From Dyella jiangningensis (lineage in GTDB: Bacteria; Pseudomonadota; Gammaproteobacteria; Xanthomonadales; Rhodanobacteraceae), in NCBI RefSeq assembly GCF_003264855.1, contig NZ_NFZS01000001.1:496001-560000 (forward strand): 64,000 nucleotides of DNA. Reading direction: 5' to 3'. Made by a program: the position numbers and the translations under genes. Shown piece after piece: positions 45,341 through 54,003 of this stretch. Position 1 is the stretch's first letter. The number at the start of each line of letters is the position of its first letter. Under the pieces are notes generated by a model. It did no database searches and was not told the DNA's origin. It worked only from the letters and a program-made list of their open reading frames with translations.

Positions 45341-47344
45341 ATGGCTCTCCGGCGGCGCTCGATCAAGGATTCCCGCGGCGAAAGCACGCTGTTCCGCGTG
45401 CGCGCGATGGTGGGTTTCGCGCTCATCCTGCTCGGGCTGGGCGTGCTGGTCGGGCGCTATCAGTACCTGCAGGTGCAGCGCCACGACGAGTTCGCGCTGC
45501 GTTCGGAAAACAATCGCGTGAAGCCGCGGGCGATCCCGCCGGCACGCGGCCTGATCTACGACCGCAGCGGGGTACTGCTGGCCGACAACGTGCCCGCGTT
45601 CCGTCTTGAAGTGGTGCCCGAGCAGGTGCCCGACATGAAGGCGATGCTGTCGGACATCCGCGATGTGGTGCCGCTTGGCGACGAAGACATCGAGACGTTC
45701 AGGAAGCAGCTCAAGCAGAACCGCCGCTTTGACAGCGTGCCGCTGAAGCTGCACCTCACCGAGGACGAGATCGCGCGCTTCGCCATCAACCGCTGGCGTT
45801 TCCCCGGCGTGGACGTGGTGCCGTACCTCACGCGGCGCTACCCGTACGGGCCGTTGTTCGCACACGTGGTCGGCTATGTGGGACGCATCGATGCGGACGA
45901 CATGAACCGCCTCGACCCGGACCGTTACAAGGGCACCAGCCATGTCGGCCGCAGCGGCCTGGAGCGTTCGTACGAGGATATCCTGCACGGCGAGCCGGGC
46001 TACGAACTGGTCGAGGTGAATGCGGACGGCCGCGTGCAGCGCGTGCTGGAGACGCATGCGCCGACGCCGGGCAAGAATCTCTACCTTAGCATCGACGTGC
46101 GTGTGCAGAAGGCGGCGTCCGATGCCTTCGACGGGCGACCGGGTTCGACCGTAGCCATCGATCCGCGCAATGGCCAGGTGCTGGCCATGGTCAGCGTACC
46201 GAGCTTCGATCCCAACCTGTTCGTCAACGGCATCAGCCGGGCCGACTACACGACCTACACGACGGATACCGACAAGCCGCTGCTCAACCGCGCCTTGAAG
46301 AGCGCGTACCCGCCAGGCTCCACGGTCAAGCCGTTCCTGGCGCTGGGTGGCCTGGAGCTGGGCGTGCGTCGACCGGAGGACACGGTGCTTTCCACCGGCG
46401 AGTTCTGCATCCCGGGACAGCAGCGCTGCTACCGCGACGACACGCGTGGCGGCGACGGCACGGTGAACATGGTGCGGGCGATCGAGAAGTCGACCAACAC
46501 CTACTTCTACAAGCTGGCGCTCGACATGGGCATCGACCGCCTCGCCAACTGGATGGGCAGCCTGGGCTTCGGCAAGAAGACCGGCATCGACCTGATCGGC
46601 GAGGCGGAAGGCATCCTGCCGTCACGCGAGTGGAAGGCTACGCGCAGCAAGTACGGCTGGTTTCCGGGTGAGACGATCATCGCGGGTATCGGACAGGGCT
46701 ACTGGAACGTCACTGCACTGCAGCTGGCGCACGCCACGGCGACTTTCGCCGGGCACGGCGTGCCCTATGCGCCCAAACTGGTAATGGCCACGGCTGCCGT
46801 CAAGGAACATCCCGTGCCGCTGCCCAATCCCCCCACGGGGCCGTCGCTCATCCGCAAGCCGGGCGATTGGAATGTGGTCAATCAGGGCATGGAGGCCGTG
46901 GTGACGGGCGGTACGGCGAAAGGGCAGTTCACCGGCTTTCCCTATGTGGTGGCCGGCAAGAGCGGTACGGCCGAGCGTTTTTCCCGTCGCAGCAACGACT
47001 ACGACACCAACAAGAACCTGGCCTATCTGGCGACGCGCCATCGCGCATGGTTCATCGCCTACACGCCCACCGAGGCGCCGCGTATTGCGGTAGCCGCCAT
47101 GCTCGAGGCGGGCGCCTGGGGCGCGCAGGACGCCGGCCCGATCGTGCGCAAGATCATGGAGGCATGGTTGGTGACGCAGGGCGGTGCAGTGCCGCCGAAA
47201 AATACGCCGGAAGGCGGTGCAGTCCCTGCGCCCAGCGTGCCGGAAGTACCTGAAGACACCCCGGTCGCCACGCCGGCCGACTTGCCCGCGCTCCCCGCGG
47301 AAAGCTCCAGCACCGGCGCCCCCGACGATGGAGGCACTCCGTGA
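45341..47344 (+). CDS. mrdA: Penicillin-binding protein 2, elongation transpeptidase
   Basis: 667 residues from ATG 45341. N-terminal TM (about 21-40), PBP dimerisation domain with RGLIYDRSG, then the transpeptidase: Ser327 and Lys330 in PPGSTVKP, SxN as KSTNTYF and KSGTAE with Lys540. The 52-residue C-terminal tail (616-667) is Pro/Ala-rich and not part of the catalytic fold. It crosslinks lateral wall peptidoglycan with RodA. Its stop overlaps the GTG start of rodA. Confidence 0.96.
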   Translation: MALRRRSIKDSRGESTLFRVRAMVGFALILLGLGVLVGRYQYLQVQRHDEFALRSENNRVKPRAIPPARGLIYDRSGVLLADNVPAFRLEVVPEQVPDMKAMLSDIRDVVPLGDEDIETFRKQLKQNRRFDSVPLKLHLTEDEIARFAINRWRFPGVDVVPYLTRRYPYGPLFAHVVGYVGRIDADDMNRLDPDRYKGTSHVGRSGLERSYEDILHGEPGYELVEVNADGRVQRVLETHAPTPGKNLYLSIDVRVQKAASDAFDGRPGSTVAIDPRNGQVLAMVSVPSFDPNLFVNGISRADYTTYTTDTDKPLLNRALKSAYPPGSTVKPFLALGGLELGVRRPEDTVLSTGEFCIPGQQRCYRDDTRGGDGTVNMVRAIEKSTNTYFYKLALDMGIDRLANWMGSLGFGKKTGIDLIGEAEGILPSREWKATRSKYGWFPGETIIAGIGQGYWNVTALQLAHATATFAGHGVPYAPKLVMATAAVKEHPVPLPNPPTGPSLIRKPGDWNVVNQGMEAVVTGGTAKGQFTGFPYVVAGKSGTAERFSRRSNDYDTNKNLAYLATRHRAWFIAYTPTEAPRIAVAAMLEAGAWGAQDAGPIVRKIMEAWLVTQGGAVPPKNTPEGGAVPAPSVPEVPEDTPVATPADLPALPAESSSTGAPDDGGTP

Positions 47345-48459
47345 TCGACGCCCTCCAGATTCGCCTGCAGCGTTTGCTGCGCCGGATAATCACGCGGCCC
47401 CGCATCGACCTTCCGTTGGCGTTCGGCTTGTTCGTGCTCGCCTGTGTGGGCCTGATGACGCTGTATAGCGCCAGCGGCGGCAACATGGCGATGATCACCG
47501 GCCAGGCGGCGCGCTTCGTGATGGGCGGCTTTCTGTTGCTGCTGATCTCGCGTATTCCGCCGTCCGTGCTGCGCAGCTGGACGCCGTGGCTCTACGCGGG
47601 CAGCGTCTCGCTGCTGCTGGTGGTGGCGGCGCTGGGCGAGGTGCGCAGCGGTTCCAAGCGTTGGCTGGACCTGGGCGTGCTGTCGTTCCAGCCGTCCGAA
47701 CTGCTCAAGCTCACCATGCCGATGATGGTGGCGTGGTACCTGCACCCGCGCCAGTTGCCGCCGAGCTGGAAGGACATCATGGCGGTGGGCATCCTGATCG
47801 CGATTCCCGCGGGCCTGATCGCCGAACAGCCGGACCTCGGCACGGCGCTGCTGGTAAGCGCGGCCGGCGCGTTCGCGCTGTTCCTGTCGGGCATGCGCTG
47901 GTGGAAGATCGGCAGCCTGCTGGCCGTGGTCGGCGCGATGGTGCCGGTGGCCTGGCACTTCCTGCACGAATACCAGCGCAACCGCGTGCGCACGCTGCTC
48001 GACCCCGAATCCGATCCGCTGGGCAACGGTTGGCACATCATCCAGTCCCAGATCGCCGTAGGTTCGGGCGGCATGTTCGGCAAGGGTTGGCAGCACGGTA
48101 CGCAGTCGCGCCTGGATTTCCTGCCCGAGCACACCACCGACTTCATCTTCGCGGTGTTTTCCGAGGAGTTCGGCCTGGTCGGCGTGATCGGCCTGATGCT
48201 GCTGTACGCCTTCATCATCGGGCGATGCCTGTGGATCGCGATGGAAGCGCGCGATACCTACTCGCGCCTGTTGGCGGGCGCGATCGGCATGAGCTTCTTC
48301 GTGTACGTGTTCGTCAACGGCGGCATGGTCGCCGGCATGCTGCCGGTGGTGGGCGTGCCGATGCCACTGGTGAGCTACGGCGGCACGTCGGCGGTGTCGC
48401 TGTTGACGGGCTTTGGCGTGCTGATGTCGATCTATGCGAATCGCAAGGTGCATGACTGA
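47341..48459 (+). CDS. rodA: Peptidoglycan glycosyltransferase RodA
   Basis: 372 residues with ten TM helices of the SEDS family. GTG start overlaps the mrdA stop (GTGA). SEDS signatures: VRSGSKRWLDLG, FQPSELLKL, LIAEQPDLGTALL, FLPEHTTDFIFAVFSEEFGLVG and PLVSYGGTSA. RodA polymerises glycan strands with PBP2. It ends the mre-mrd core; a half palindromic repeat follows. Confidence 0.96.
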   Translation: MIDALQIRLQRLLRRIITRPRIDLPLAFGLFVLACVGLMTLYSASGGNMAMITGQAARFVMGGFLLLLISRIPPSVLRSWTPWLYAGSVSLLLVVAALGEVRSGSKRWLDLGVLSFQPSELLKLTMPMMVAWYLHPRQLPPSWKDIMAVGILIAIPAGLIAEQPDLGTALLVSAAGAFALFLSGMRWWKIGSLLAVVGAMVPVAWHFLHEYQRNRVRTLLDPESDPLGNGWHIIQSQIAVGSGGMFGKGWQHGTQSRLDFLPEHTTDFIFAVFSEEFGLVGVIGLMLLYAFIIGRCLWIAMEARDTYSRLLAGAIGMSFFVYVFVNGGMVAGMLPVVGVPMPLVSYGGTSAVSLLTGFGVLMSIYANRKVHD

Positions 48460-48480
48460 GGGCACGTGGTGTTCTGCGGT

Positions 48481-48503
48481 CGCGCACTGGGTGCGCTCGT
48501 ACC
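48481..48503 (-). repeat. Half-copy of the dispersed repeat after rodA
   Basis: CGCGCACTGGGTGCGCTCGT then ACC is the right arm with one change; the left arm is absent. Confidence 0.6.
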
Positions 48504-48611
48504 GAGGATGGGCGGTGCGGCCATGCCGCCTGGCACATCGAAAAACGCCGGTTTTTCCCTGATTTGCGTGCTAGGCTTCGCATCGAAGCCGTTCCGACAG
48601 TGAAGTCATTC

Positions 48612-49625
48612 ATGCCTTTGATTGCCGCGTCGCTACCGACACGTCGCCTTGTCGCCACGCTGGGCCTCTTCATCGCCTCGGCATGCATGCCGGTCCTCGC
48701 AGAAACCCATCCCGGGCAGGATCAACTGGTCGGTGAAGTGGCGAAAGACACCGGCAAGGATCCGCAGGCGCTCAATGCGCTGCTCGATGGTGCGAAGAAG
48801 CAGCAGGGCATCCTTGATGCGATCAGCCGTCCCGCCGAAGCCAAGCCGTGGAAGGACTACCGGCCGATCTTCCTCACGCCGCAACGCATCAGCGATGGCA
48901 TCGCGTTCTATCGCGAGCATCGCGCGCTGCTCGAAAGCATTGGCAAGCAGTATGGCGTGGCGCCGGAATACATCGTGGCGATCGTCGGCGTGGAGACGTC
49001 CTACGGTCGCATCACCGGCAAGTACAAGGTGCTCGATGCGCTGGTGACGCTGGGCCTGTACTACCCGCCGCGCGCCACGTTCTTCCGCGAGCAGCTCAAG
49101 ACCTTGCTGGAGCTGCCCGAGAATCATCTTGCCGGCCCGGTCGATACGCTCACCGGTTCGTATGCCGGCGCGCAAGGCTGGGGCCAGTTCATGCCGTCCA
49201 GCATCCGCGATTTCGGTGTGGACGCCGATGGTGATGGCCGCATCGACCTGAAGAATTCGCTGCCCGACATCTTCGCCAGCGTCGCGAATTATTTTGCGAA
49301 GCATGGCTGGCAGCAGGGTGGAATGGTGGCGGCGCGGGCGCAGCCCGATGGCGCGGCCAGGCCGGTCTCGGTGAAGGATTCCAAGCCGCAATGGCCGCTG
49401 GAGCAGTTGGAAGCCTGGGGCTATGCGCCGTTGCAGGCGCTGAATCCGGGCGAGCCGACCAGCCTGCAATCGCTGGATGGCGAGAACGGCAAGGAATACT
49501 GGTTCACCTTCCAGAATTTCTACGTGATCACCACGTACAACCGCAGTCCCCTGTACGCCCTGGCGGTGCACCAGCTGGCGCAGGCGATTGCCGAGGGGGC
49601 CGGTGTGACGGAAGCCATGCGATGA
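48612..49625 (+). CDS. mltB: Lytic murein transglycosylase B (GH103)
   Basis: 337 residues from ATG 48612. A signal peptide (to about residue 30, SACMPVLAE) lacks a clear lipobox Cys at the expected place (SACMP), so a lipoprotein is possible but not certain. The catalytic Glu128 is in GVETSYGR, and AQGWGQFMPSSIRDF, DADGDGRIDL and YNRSPLYALAV are GH103 blocks. It cleaves the glycan strand with anhydromuramic acid formation. Its stop overlaps the rlpA start by ATGA. Confidence 0.93.
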   Translation: MPLIAASLPTRRLVATLGLFIASACMPVLAETHPGQDQLVGEVAKDTGKDPQALNALLDGAKKQQGILDAISRPAEAKPWKDYRPIFLTPQRISDGIAFYREHRALLESIGKQYGVAPEYIVAIVGVETSYGRITGKYKVLDALVTLGLYYPPRATFFREQLKTLLELPENHLAGPVDTLTGSYAGAQGWGQFMPSSIRDFGVDADGDGRIDLKNSLPDIFASVANYFAKHGWQQGGMVAARAQPDGAARPVSVKDSKPQWPLEQLEAWGYAPLQALNPGEPTSLQSLDGENGKEYWFTFQNFYVITTYNRSPLYALAVHQLAQAIAEGAGVTEAMR

Positions 49626-50554
49626 AATGGCAGCGGGCGCTGCCGCTTCTCCTGATCGCGCTGCTGGCCGGATGCAGTGGCGGCAAGACCCGTCCCTCTG
49701 CGGGACATGGCGCATCTTCCTCACGCAGCGGCAGCAGCGCCACGTCCGGCTCGTCGCGAGGCGGCTTCTACGACGACACCAGCCGCCCGCAGAGCAGCCG
49801 CTATCGCGACAACGCCGACAGCGTGCCCGAAGCGCTCTCGCCGGAAGCCATCGCCAAGATCCCCGAGCCGGTGCCGAAGGTGGAGCCGCGCGCGTTGTAC
49901 GGCAACAAATCGCCCTACACCGTGCTGGGCCAGACCTACAACGTGCTCACCAGCCCCAGCGGCTATGTCGAGCGCGGCATCGCCTCGTTCTACGGCAACA
50001 AGTTCCACGGGTACAAGACCTCGAGTCTCGAGGACTACGACATGTACCAGTTCACCGCCGCACACAAGACGCTGCCGCTGCCGAGCTATGCGCGGGTGAC
50101 CAACCTGGAGAACGGCAAGAGCGTGATCGTGCGCATCAACGATCGCGGCCCGTTCCACGAGAACCGCCTGATCGACCTGTCCTATGCCGCCGCCGTGAAG
50201 ATCGGCGTGTGGCCCAAGGGCACGGGGCTGGTGGAGGTGCGTGCGATCGACCCCTCTCAGCCGCTCACCGCCCAGACCTTGCCGCCGCCACCGCCGCCGC
50301 CCCAACCTGCCAGCTCCGGGCCCGGAATTTTCCTCCAGGTGGGCGCATTCTCCGACGCGAGTAATGCGGAGCGCGTGGCGCAGCAGTTGCGCACGGCCAA
50401 TTTTGCGCCGGTACAGGTGGTGGATGCCCAAATCAACGGCCGCAACATCCGGCGCGTGCGTGTGGGGCCGCTCGCCAGCGTGGACCAGGCCGACGATGTC
50501 ACCTCGCGCATCGAACACATGGGGCTGCCCAGGCCGCAGGTCGCGGTAGACTGA
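49622..50554 (+). CDS. rlpA: Septal ring lytic transglycosylase RlpA (lipoprotein, SPOR)
   Basis: 310 residues. A lipobox LLAGC puts the lipidated Cys at 18, followed by a Ser/Gly-rich linker, the double-psi beta-barrel (GIASFYGNKFHG, EDYDMYQFTAAHKTLPLP, VVRI-type VIVRINDRGPF), a Pro-rich spacer (LPPPPPPPQ) and a SPOR domain (about 233-308, FLQVGAFSDASNAERVA) that binds denuded glycans. Catalytic Asp/His/Glu positions appear retained. It acts at the outer membrane face of the septum. Translationally coupled to mltB. Confidence 0.93.
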   Translation: MKWQRALPLLLIALLAGCSGGKTRPSAGHGASSSRSGSSATSGSSRGGFYDDTSRPQSSRYRDNADSVPEALSPEAIAKIPEPVPKVEPRALYGNKSPYTVLGQTYNVLTSPSGYVERGIASFYGNKFHGYKTSSLEDYDMYQFTAAHKTLPLPSYARVTNLENGKSVIVRINDRGPFHENRLIDLSYAAAVKIGVWPKGTGLVEVRAIDPSQPLTAQTLPPPPPPPQPASSGPGIFLQVGAFSDASNAERVAQQLRTANFAPVQVVDAQINGRNIRRVRVGPLASVDQADDVTSRIEHMGLPRPQVAVD

Positions 50555-50613
50555 CGCATTGTTTTCTCGCGGTGCCTTGCGCGCCGCCACTCAGCATTGG
50601 ATTGAACCGAACG

Positions 50614-51843
50614 ATGAACCTGATCCGCCGTACCCTGTCCTCGCTTGCCGTCGCCGCCCTGGTCGTCGGCACCGCCGTCGCCCAGCAGACCCCGCCCAAG
50701 CCCGTGCCGGTGCCGCGTCCGGCGGTGCCCGAGGCGCCGGTGCCGCCGCCGCCGGACGTGGATGGCAAGAGCTGGGTGCTGATGGATTACGCCACCGGCC
50801 AGGTACTGGCATCGAAGGAACCGGACACGCGCGTCGAGCCGGCCTCGATCACCAAGGTGATGACCGACTACGTCGTCTCCGCCGAGATCGCCAACGGCAA
50901 GATCCACATGACCGATCCGGTCACCATCAGCGAAAATGCCTGGCGCAGTGGCGGCGCCGGCACCGACGGCTCCACCAGCTTCCTCAAGCTCAACAGCCAG
51001 GTGCCGCTGAAGGACCTGCTGTACGGCATGATCATCCAGTCGGGCAACGATGCCGCCATCGCTCTGGCCGAACACACCGCTGGTTCCGAGGCCGCGTTCG
51101 CCAACCTGATGAATGCCTACGCCAAGCAGCTGGGCATGACCAACACCAATTTCCAGAACGCGTCGGGCTATCCGATCGCGAACCACTATTCGACGGCGCG
51201 CGACATCGCGATTCTTTCGCGTGCGCTGATCCATGATTTCCCCGAGGACTACGCGATCTCGGCGGTCAAGGACTTCGAATGGAACGGCATCAAGCAGCAC
51301 AACCGCAACCTGCTGCTGTGGCGCGACAACAGCGTGGACGGCATCAAGACGGGCCACACTGCCGCGGCCGGTTTCTGCCTGGCCGCGTCGGCCAAGCAGG
51401 GCGATTCGCGCATGATCGCCATCGTGATGGGCGCCTCCAACGAGAAGGCCCGTGCGGACGCCGCGCTGGCGCTGATGAACTACGGTTTCCGCTTCTATGA
51501 AACGCACAAGCTGTATGACGGCAACAAGCCGCTGGCGACGCCGAAGCTGTGGAAGGGCCAGGCCAACCAGCTGCCGCTGGGCGTGGCCGACAACGTGCTG
51601 GTGACCGTCAAGCGTGGCGACTACGACAAGCTCAAGGCGACCATGGACATCCCGGCCACGCTGATCGCTCCGTTCACCAAGGGCCAGCAGGTCGGTACGC
51701 TGCGAGTCACGCTGGACGGCCAGCCGGTGCAGAACGTGCCGCTGATCGCCCTGGCCGATGCGCCGCAGGCCGGCTTCTTCGGCCGCCTGTGGGACAGCAT
51801 CATGCTGTGGTTCCACAGCGACAAGAAGCCCGACGAGAAGTGA
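50614..51843 (+). CDS. dacA: D-alanyl-D-alanine carboxypeptidase (PBP5/6)
   Basis: 409 residues. Signal peptide (1-24, ending AVA-QQ), then a Pro-rich spacer before the catalytic domain. SxxK is Ser78-Lys81 (ASITKVM), SxN is Ser143 (QSGND), and the KTG triad Lys245 (IKTGHT). A C-terminal beta domain is followed by an amphipathic helix (FGRLWDSIMLWF) for membrane attachment. It trims terminal D-Ala from pentapeptides. Next gene 13 bases downstream. Confidence 0.96.
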   Translation: MNLIRRTLSSLAVAALVVGTAVAQQTPPKPVPVPRPAVPEAPVPPPPDVDGKSWVLMDYATGQVLASKEPDTRVEPASITKVMTDYVVSAEIANGKIHMTDPVTISENAWRSGGAGTDGSTSFLKLNSQVPLKDLLYGMIIQSGNDAAIALAEHTAGSEAAFANLMNAYAKQLGMTNTNFQNASGYPIANHYSTARDIAILSRALIHDFPEDYAISAVKDFEWNGIKQHNRNLLLWRDNSVDGIKTGHTAAAGFCLAASAKQGDSRMIAIVMGASNEKARADAALALMNYGFRFYETHKLYDGNKPLATPKLWKGQANQLPLGVADNVLVTVKRGDYDKLKATMDIPATLIAPFTKGQQVGTLRVTLDGQPVQNVPLIALADAPQAGFFGRLWDSIMLWFHSDKKPDEK

Positions 51844-51856
51844 TGGAGGAAGCGTG

Positions 51857-52147
51857 ATGCGCGATATCGACACCATCCAGGCCCAGCAGGAAGGTCAGGG
51901 ATTCCAGTTTCCGGGCGAGTTCGAAATCACCGCGATGGGCAATGCCAGCGCGGACCTGAAGGCCCGCGTGCCGCAGATCCTCGAGGGCATCGGCCTCCAC
52001 GTGCTGCATGAAACGGTGAAGCATCGCCATTCGCGCGAGGGCAATTTCCTCTCGGTGACGGTGAGCTTCCGCTGCGATACGCGGGAGCAATACGACCTGG
52101 CGCATTCGGCGCTGCGGGCCGATCCGGATATCCGCTACACGCTGTAA
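51857..52147 (+). CDS. ybeD: YbeD/DUF493 family protein
   Basis: 96 residues. The FPGEFEITAMGNASADL start, the HRHSREGNFLSVTVSF strand and C-terminal ADPDIRYTL match the UPF0250/YbeD ACT-like fold. Its place between dacA and lipB is the conserved gammaproteobacterial order (dacA-ybeD-lipB-lipA). GGAGGAAGCG is the ribosome site. The molecular role is not established. Confidence 0.9.
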   Translation: MRDIDTIQAQQEGQGFQFPGEFEITAMGNASADLKARVPQILEGIGLHVLHETVKHRHSREGNFLSVTVSFRCDTREQYDLAHSALRADPDIRYTL

Positions 52148-52161
52148 GGCAAGCGCCAAAC

Positions 52162-52196
52162 GACAGCGGAGCGTGCGACGAACGCGCTCCGCTGTC
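52162..52196 (+). repeat. Perfect 12-base hairpin between ybeD and lipB
   Basis: GACAGCGGAGCG (52162-52173) and CGCTCCGCTGTC (52185-52196), 11-base loop. No T-run follows; possible attenuator or processing site that separates dacA-ybeD from lipBA. Confidence 0.65.
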
Positions 52197-52294
52197 CGGA
52201 GGACGGCAAGGAGCCCATCCGCCCCGTCTTCCCACTTGGCTTCCCCGCCTCGTGCCCGCACCTTCCCCAGACGTACCCCGTCCCAGGCATCGCC

Positions 52295-52963
52295 ATGTCC
52301 CTCCCGCTCAAAGTCCGTCGTCTTGGTCGCCAGCCCTACGCGGCGACCTGGGAGGCGATGAGCCAGTTCACCAACAACCGCGGGCCCGATACGCCCGACG
52401 AGCTTTGGCTGCTGGAGCACGACCCGGTGTTTACGCAGGGCCAGGCGGGCAAGGCCGAGCATGTGCTTGCGCCCGGTGACATTCCGGTGGTCCAGGTGGA
52501 CCGCGGCGGCCAGGTGACCTACCACGGCCCGGGCCAGATCGTGGGTTATCCGCTGATCGACCTGCGCCGCGCCGGCGTGGGCGTACGCGACCTGGTCAAC
52601 AAGATCGAGCAGTCCATCATCGATACGCTGGCGCACTGGAATATCGGCGGCGAGCGCCTCGAGGGCGCGCCCGGCGTCTACGTGGCCGGCGCCAAGGTGG
52701 CCGCCCTGGGCCTGCGCGTGCGCCGGGGCTGCAGTTTCCACGGCCTGGCCTTCAACGTGAACATGGACCTGGAGCCGTATCACCGCATCAATCCTTGTGG
52801 CTACAAGGGTTTGGCGGTCACGCAGGTGCTAGACTTGGGCGGTCCGTCGCGCCTGTCGGACGTCGAGGACGCCCTGGTGGAGGAGTTCTGCCGCCAGTTC
52901 GGGTTCGACGCTGAACCGGCCGCCCCCATCCTCCCTGAACTACCCGCTCGCGTAGCGGTCTGA
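52295..52963 (+). CDS. lipB: Octanoyltransferase
   Basis: 222 residues. Catalytic dyad Lys134 ([10 protein letters not shown]) and Cys168 (NPCGYKG), plus [17 protein letters not shown], all LipB hallmarks. It moves octanoate from acyl-ACP to lipoyl domains. The ATG at 52295 has a poor ribosome site. Ends 10 bases before lipA. Confidence 0.96.
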   Translation: MSLPLKVRRLGRQPYAATWEAMSQFTNNRGPDTPDELWLLEHDPVFTQGQAGKAEHVLAPGDIPVVQVDRGGQVTYHGPGQIVGYPLIDLRRAGVGVRDLVNKIEQSIIDTLAHWNIGGERLEGAPGVYVAGAKVAALGLRVRRGCSFHGLAFNVNMDLEPYHRINPCGYKGLAVTQVLDLGGPSRLSDVEDALVEEFCRQFGFDAEPAAPILPELPARVAV

Positions 52964-52973
52964 GTCTGCCTAC

Positions 52974-53972
52974 ATGAGCGATATGTCTACCTCCAAGGTC
53001 ATCCCGATCAGCGTTGTCGCCGGCGCTCCCGAGAAGCAGCTGGGCAATGACAAGATCGGGTTGAACCGTGCCGGTTTCGACACGAGTGTGCCGACGCTGC
53101 GCAAGCCCAGCTGGATCCGCGTGCGGCTGCCGCAGGGCAACGCCGTGCAGCAGTTGAAGGCGCGCCTGCGCGAGAACTCGCTGGTGACGGTGTGCGAGGA
53201 AGCCTCCTGCCCGAACATCCACGAGTGTTTCAGCAAGGGCACCGCCACCTTCATGATCCTCGGCGAGGTCTGCACGCGTCGCTGCTCGTTCTGCGACGTG
53301 GCCCATGGCCGTCCGGCCGCGCCCGATCCGCTGGAGCCGGCGCGCCTGGCCGAGACCATCCGTGACATGCGCCTGAAGTACGTGGTGATCACCTCGGTGG
53401 ATCGCGACGACCTGCGTGATGGCGGCGCCGAGCATTTCGCCGCGTGCATCCGCGCGACGCGCCATGCCAGCCCGAACATCAAGATCGAGATCCTCACGCC
53501 GGACTTCCGCGGCAAGGGCCGCATGGAGCGCGCGCTGGAAGTGCTCAAGGAATTCCCGCCGGACGTGTTCAATCACAATCTCGAGACCGTGCCGCACCTG
53601 TACCGCGAAGTGCGTCCGGGCGCCGACTACCAGTGGTCGCTGGACCTGCTCAAGCGCTTCAAGGCGCAGCATCCGGACGTGCCGACCAAGTCCGGCATCA
53701 TGCTGGGCCTGGGCGAGACGATGGAGCAGGTGCTGGAAACCATGCGCGACCTGCGCGCGCACGATGTGGAAATGATCACCATCGGCCAGTACCTCCAGCC
53801 GACGCCGCATCACCACCCCGTGGTCCGTTACTGGACGCCGGACGAATTCGAGGCGCTGCGCGTGGCCGGCGAGGAGATGGGCTTCCATCACGTCGCCTCC
53901 GGTCCGCTGGTGCGATCCTCGTATCACGCCGACCTGCAGGCGCACGCCGCGGGTGTCACCGAGCACGCTTGA
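52974..53972 (+). CDS. lipA: Lipoyl synthase (radical SAM)
   Basis: 332 residues. Auxiliary cluster ligands Cys74, Cys79 and Cys85 ([12 protein letters not shown]) and the radical-SAM cluster Cys100, Cys104 and Cys107 (CTRRCSFC), then the conserved C-terminal SSYHAD tail supplying the Ser ligand. It inserts two sulfurs into octanoyl chains made by LipB. Located 31 bases before prc. Confidence 0.97.
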   Translation: MSDMSTSKVIPISVVAGAPEKQLGNDKIGLNRAGFDTSVPTLRKPSWIRVRLPQGNAVQQLKARLRENSLVTVCEEASCPNIHECFSKGTATFMILGEVCTRRCSFCDVAHGRPAAPDPLEPARLAETIRDMRLKYVVITSVDRDDLRDGGAEHFAACIRATRHASPNIKIEILTPDFRGKGRMERALEVLKEFPPDVFNHNLETVPHLYREVRPGADYQWSLDLLKRFKAQHPDVPTKSGIMLGLGETMEQVLETMRDLRAHDVEMITIGQYLQPTPHHHPVVRYWTPDEFEALRVAGEEMGFHHVASGPLVRSSYHADLQAHAAGVTEHA

Positions 53973-54003
53973 AGAGCACGCCCAGAGAGCTCACAGAGAA
54001 CCT

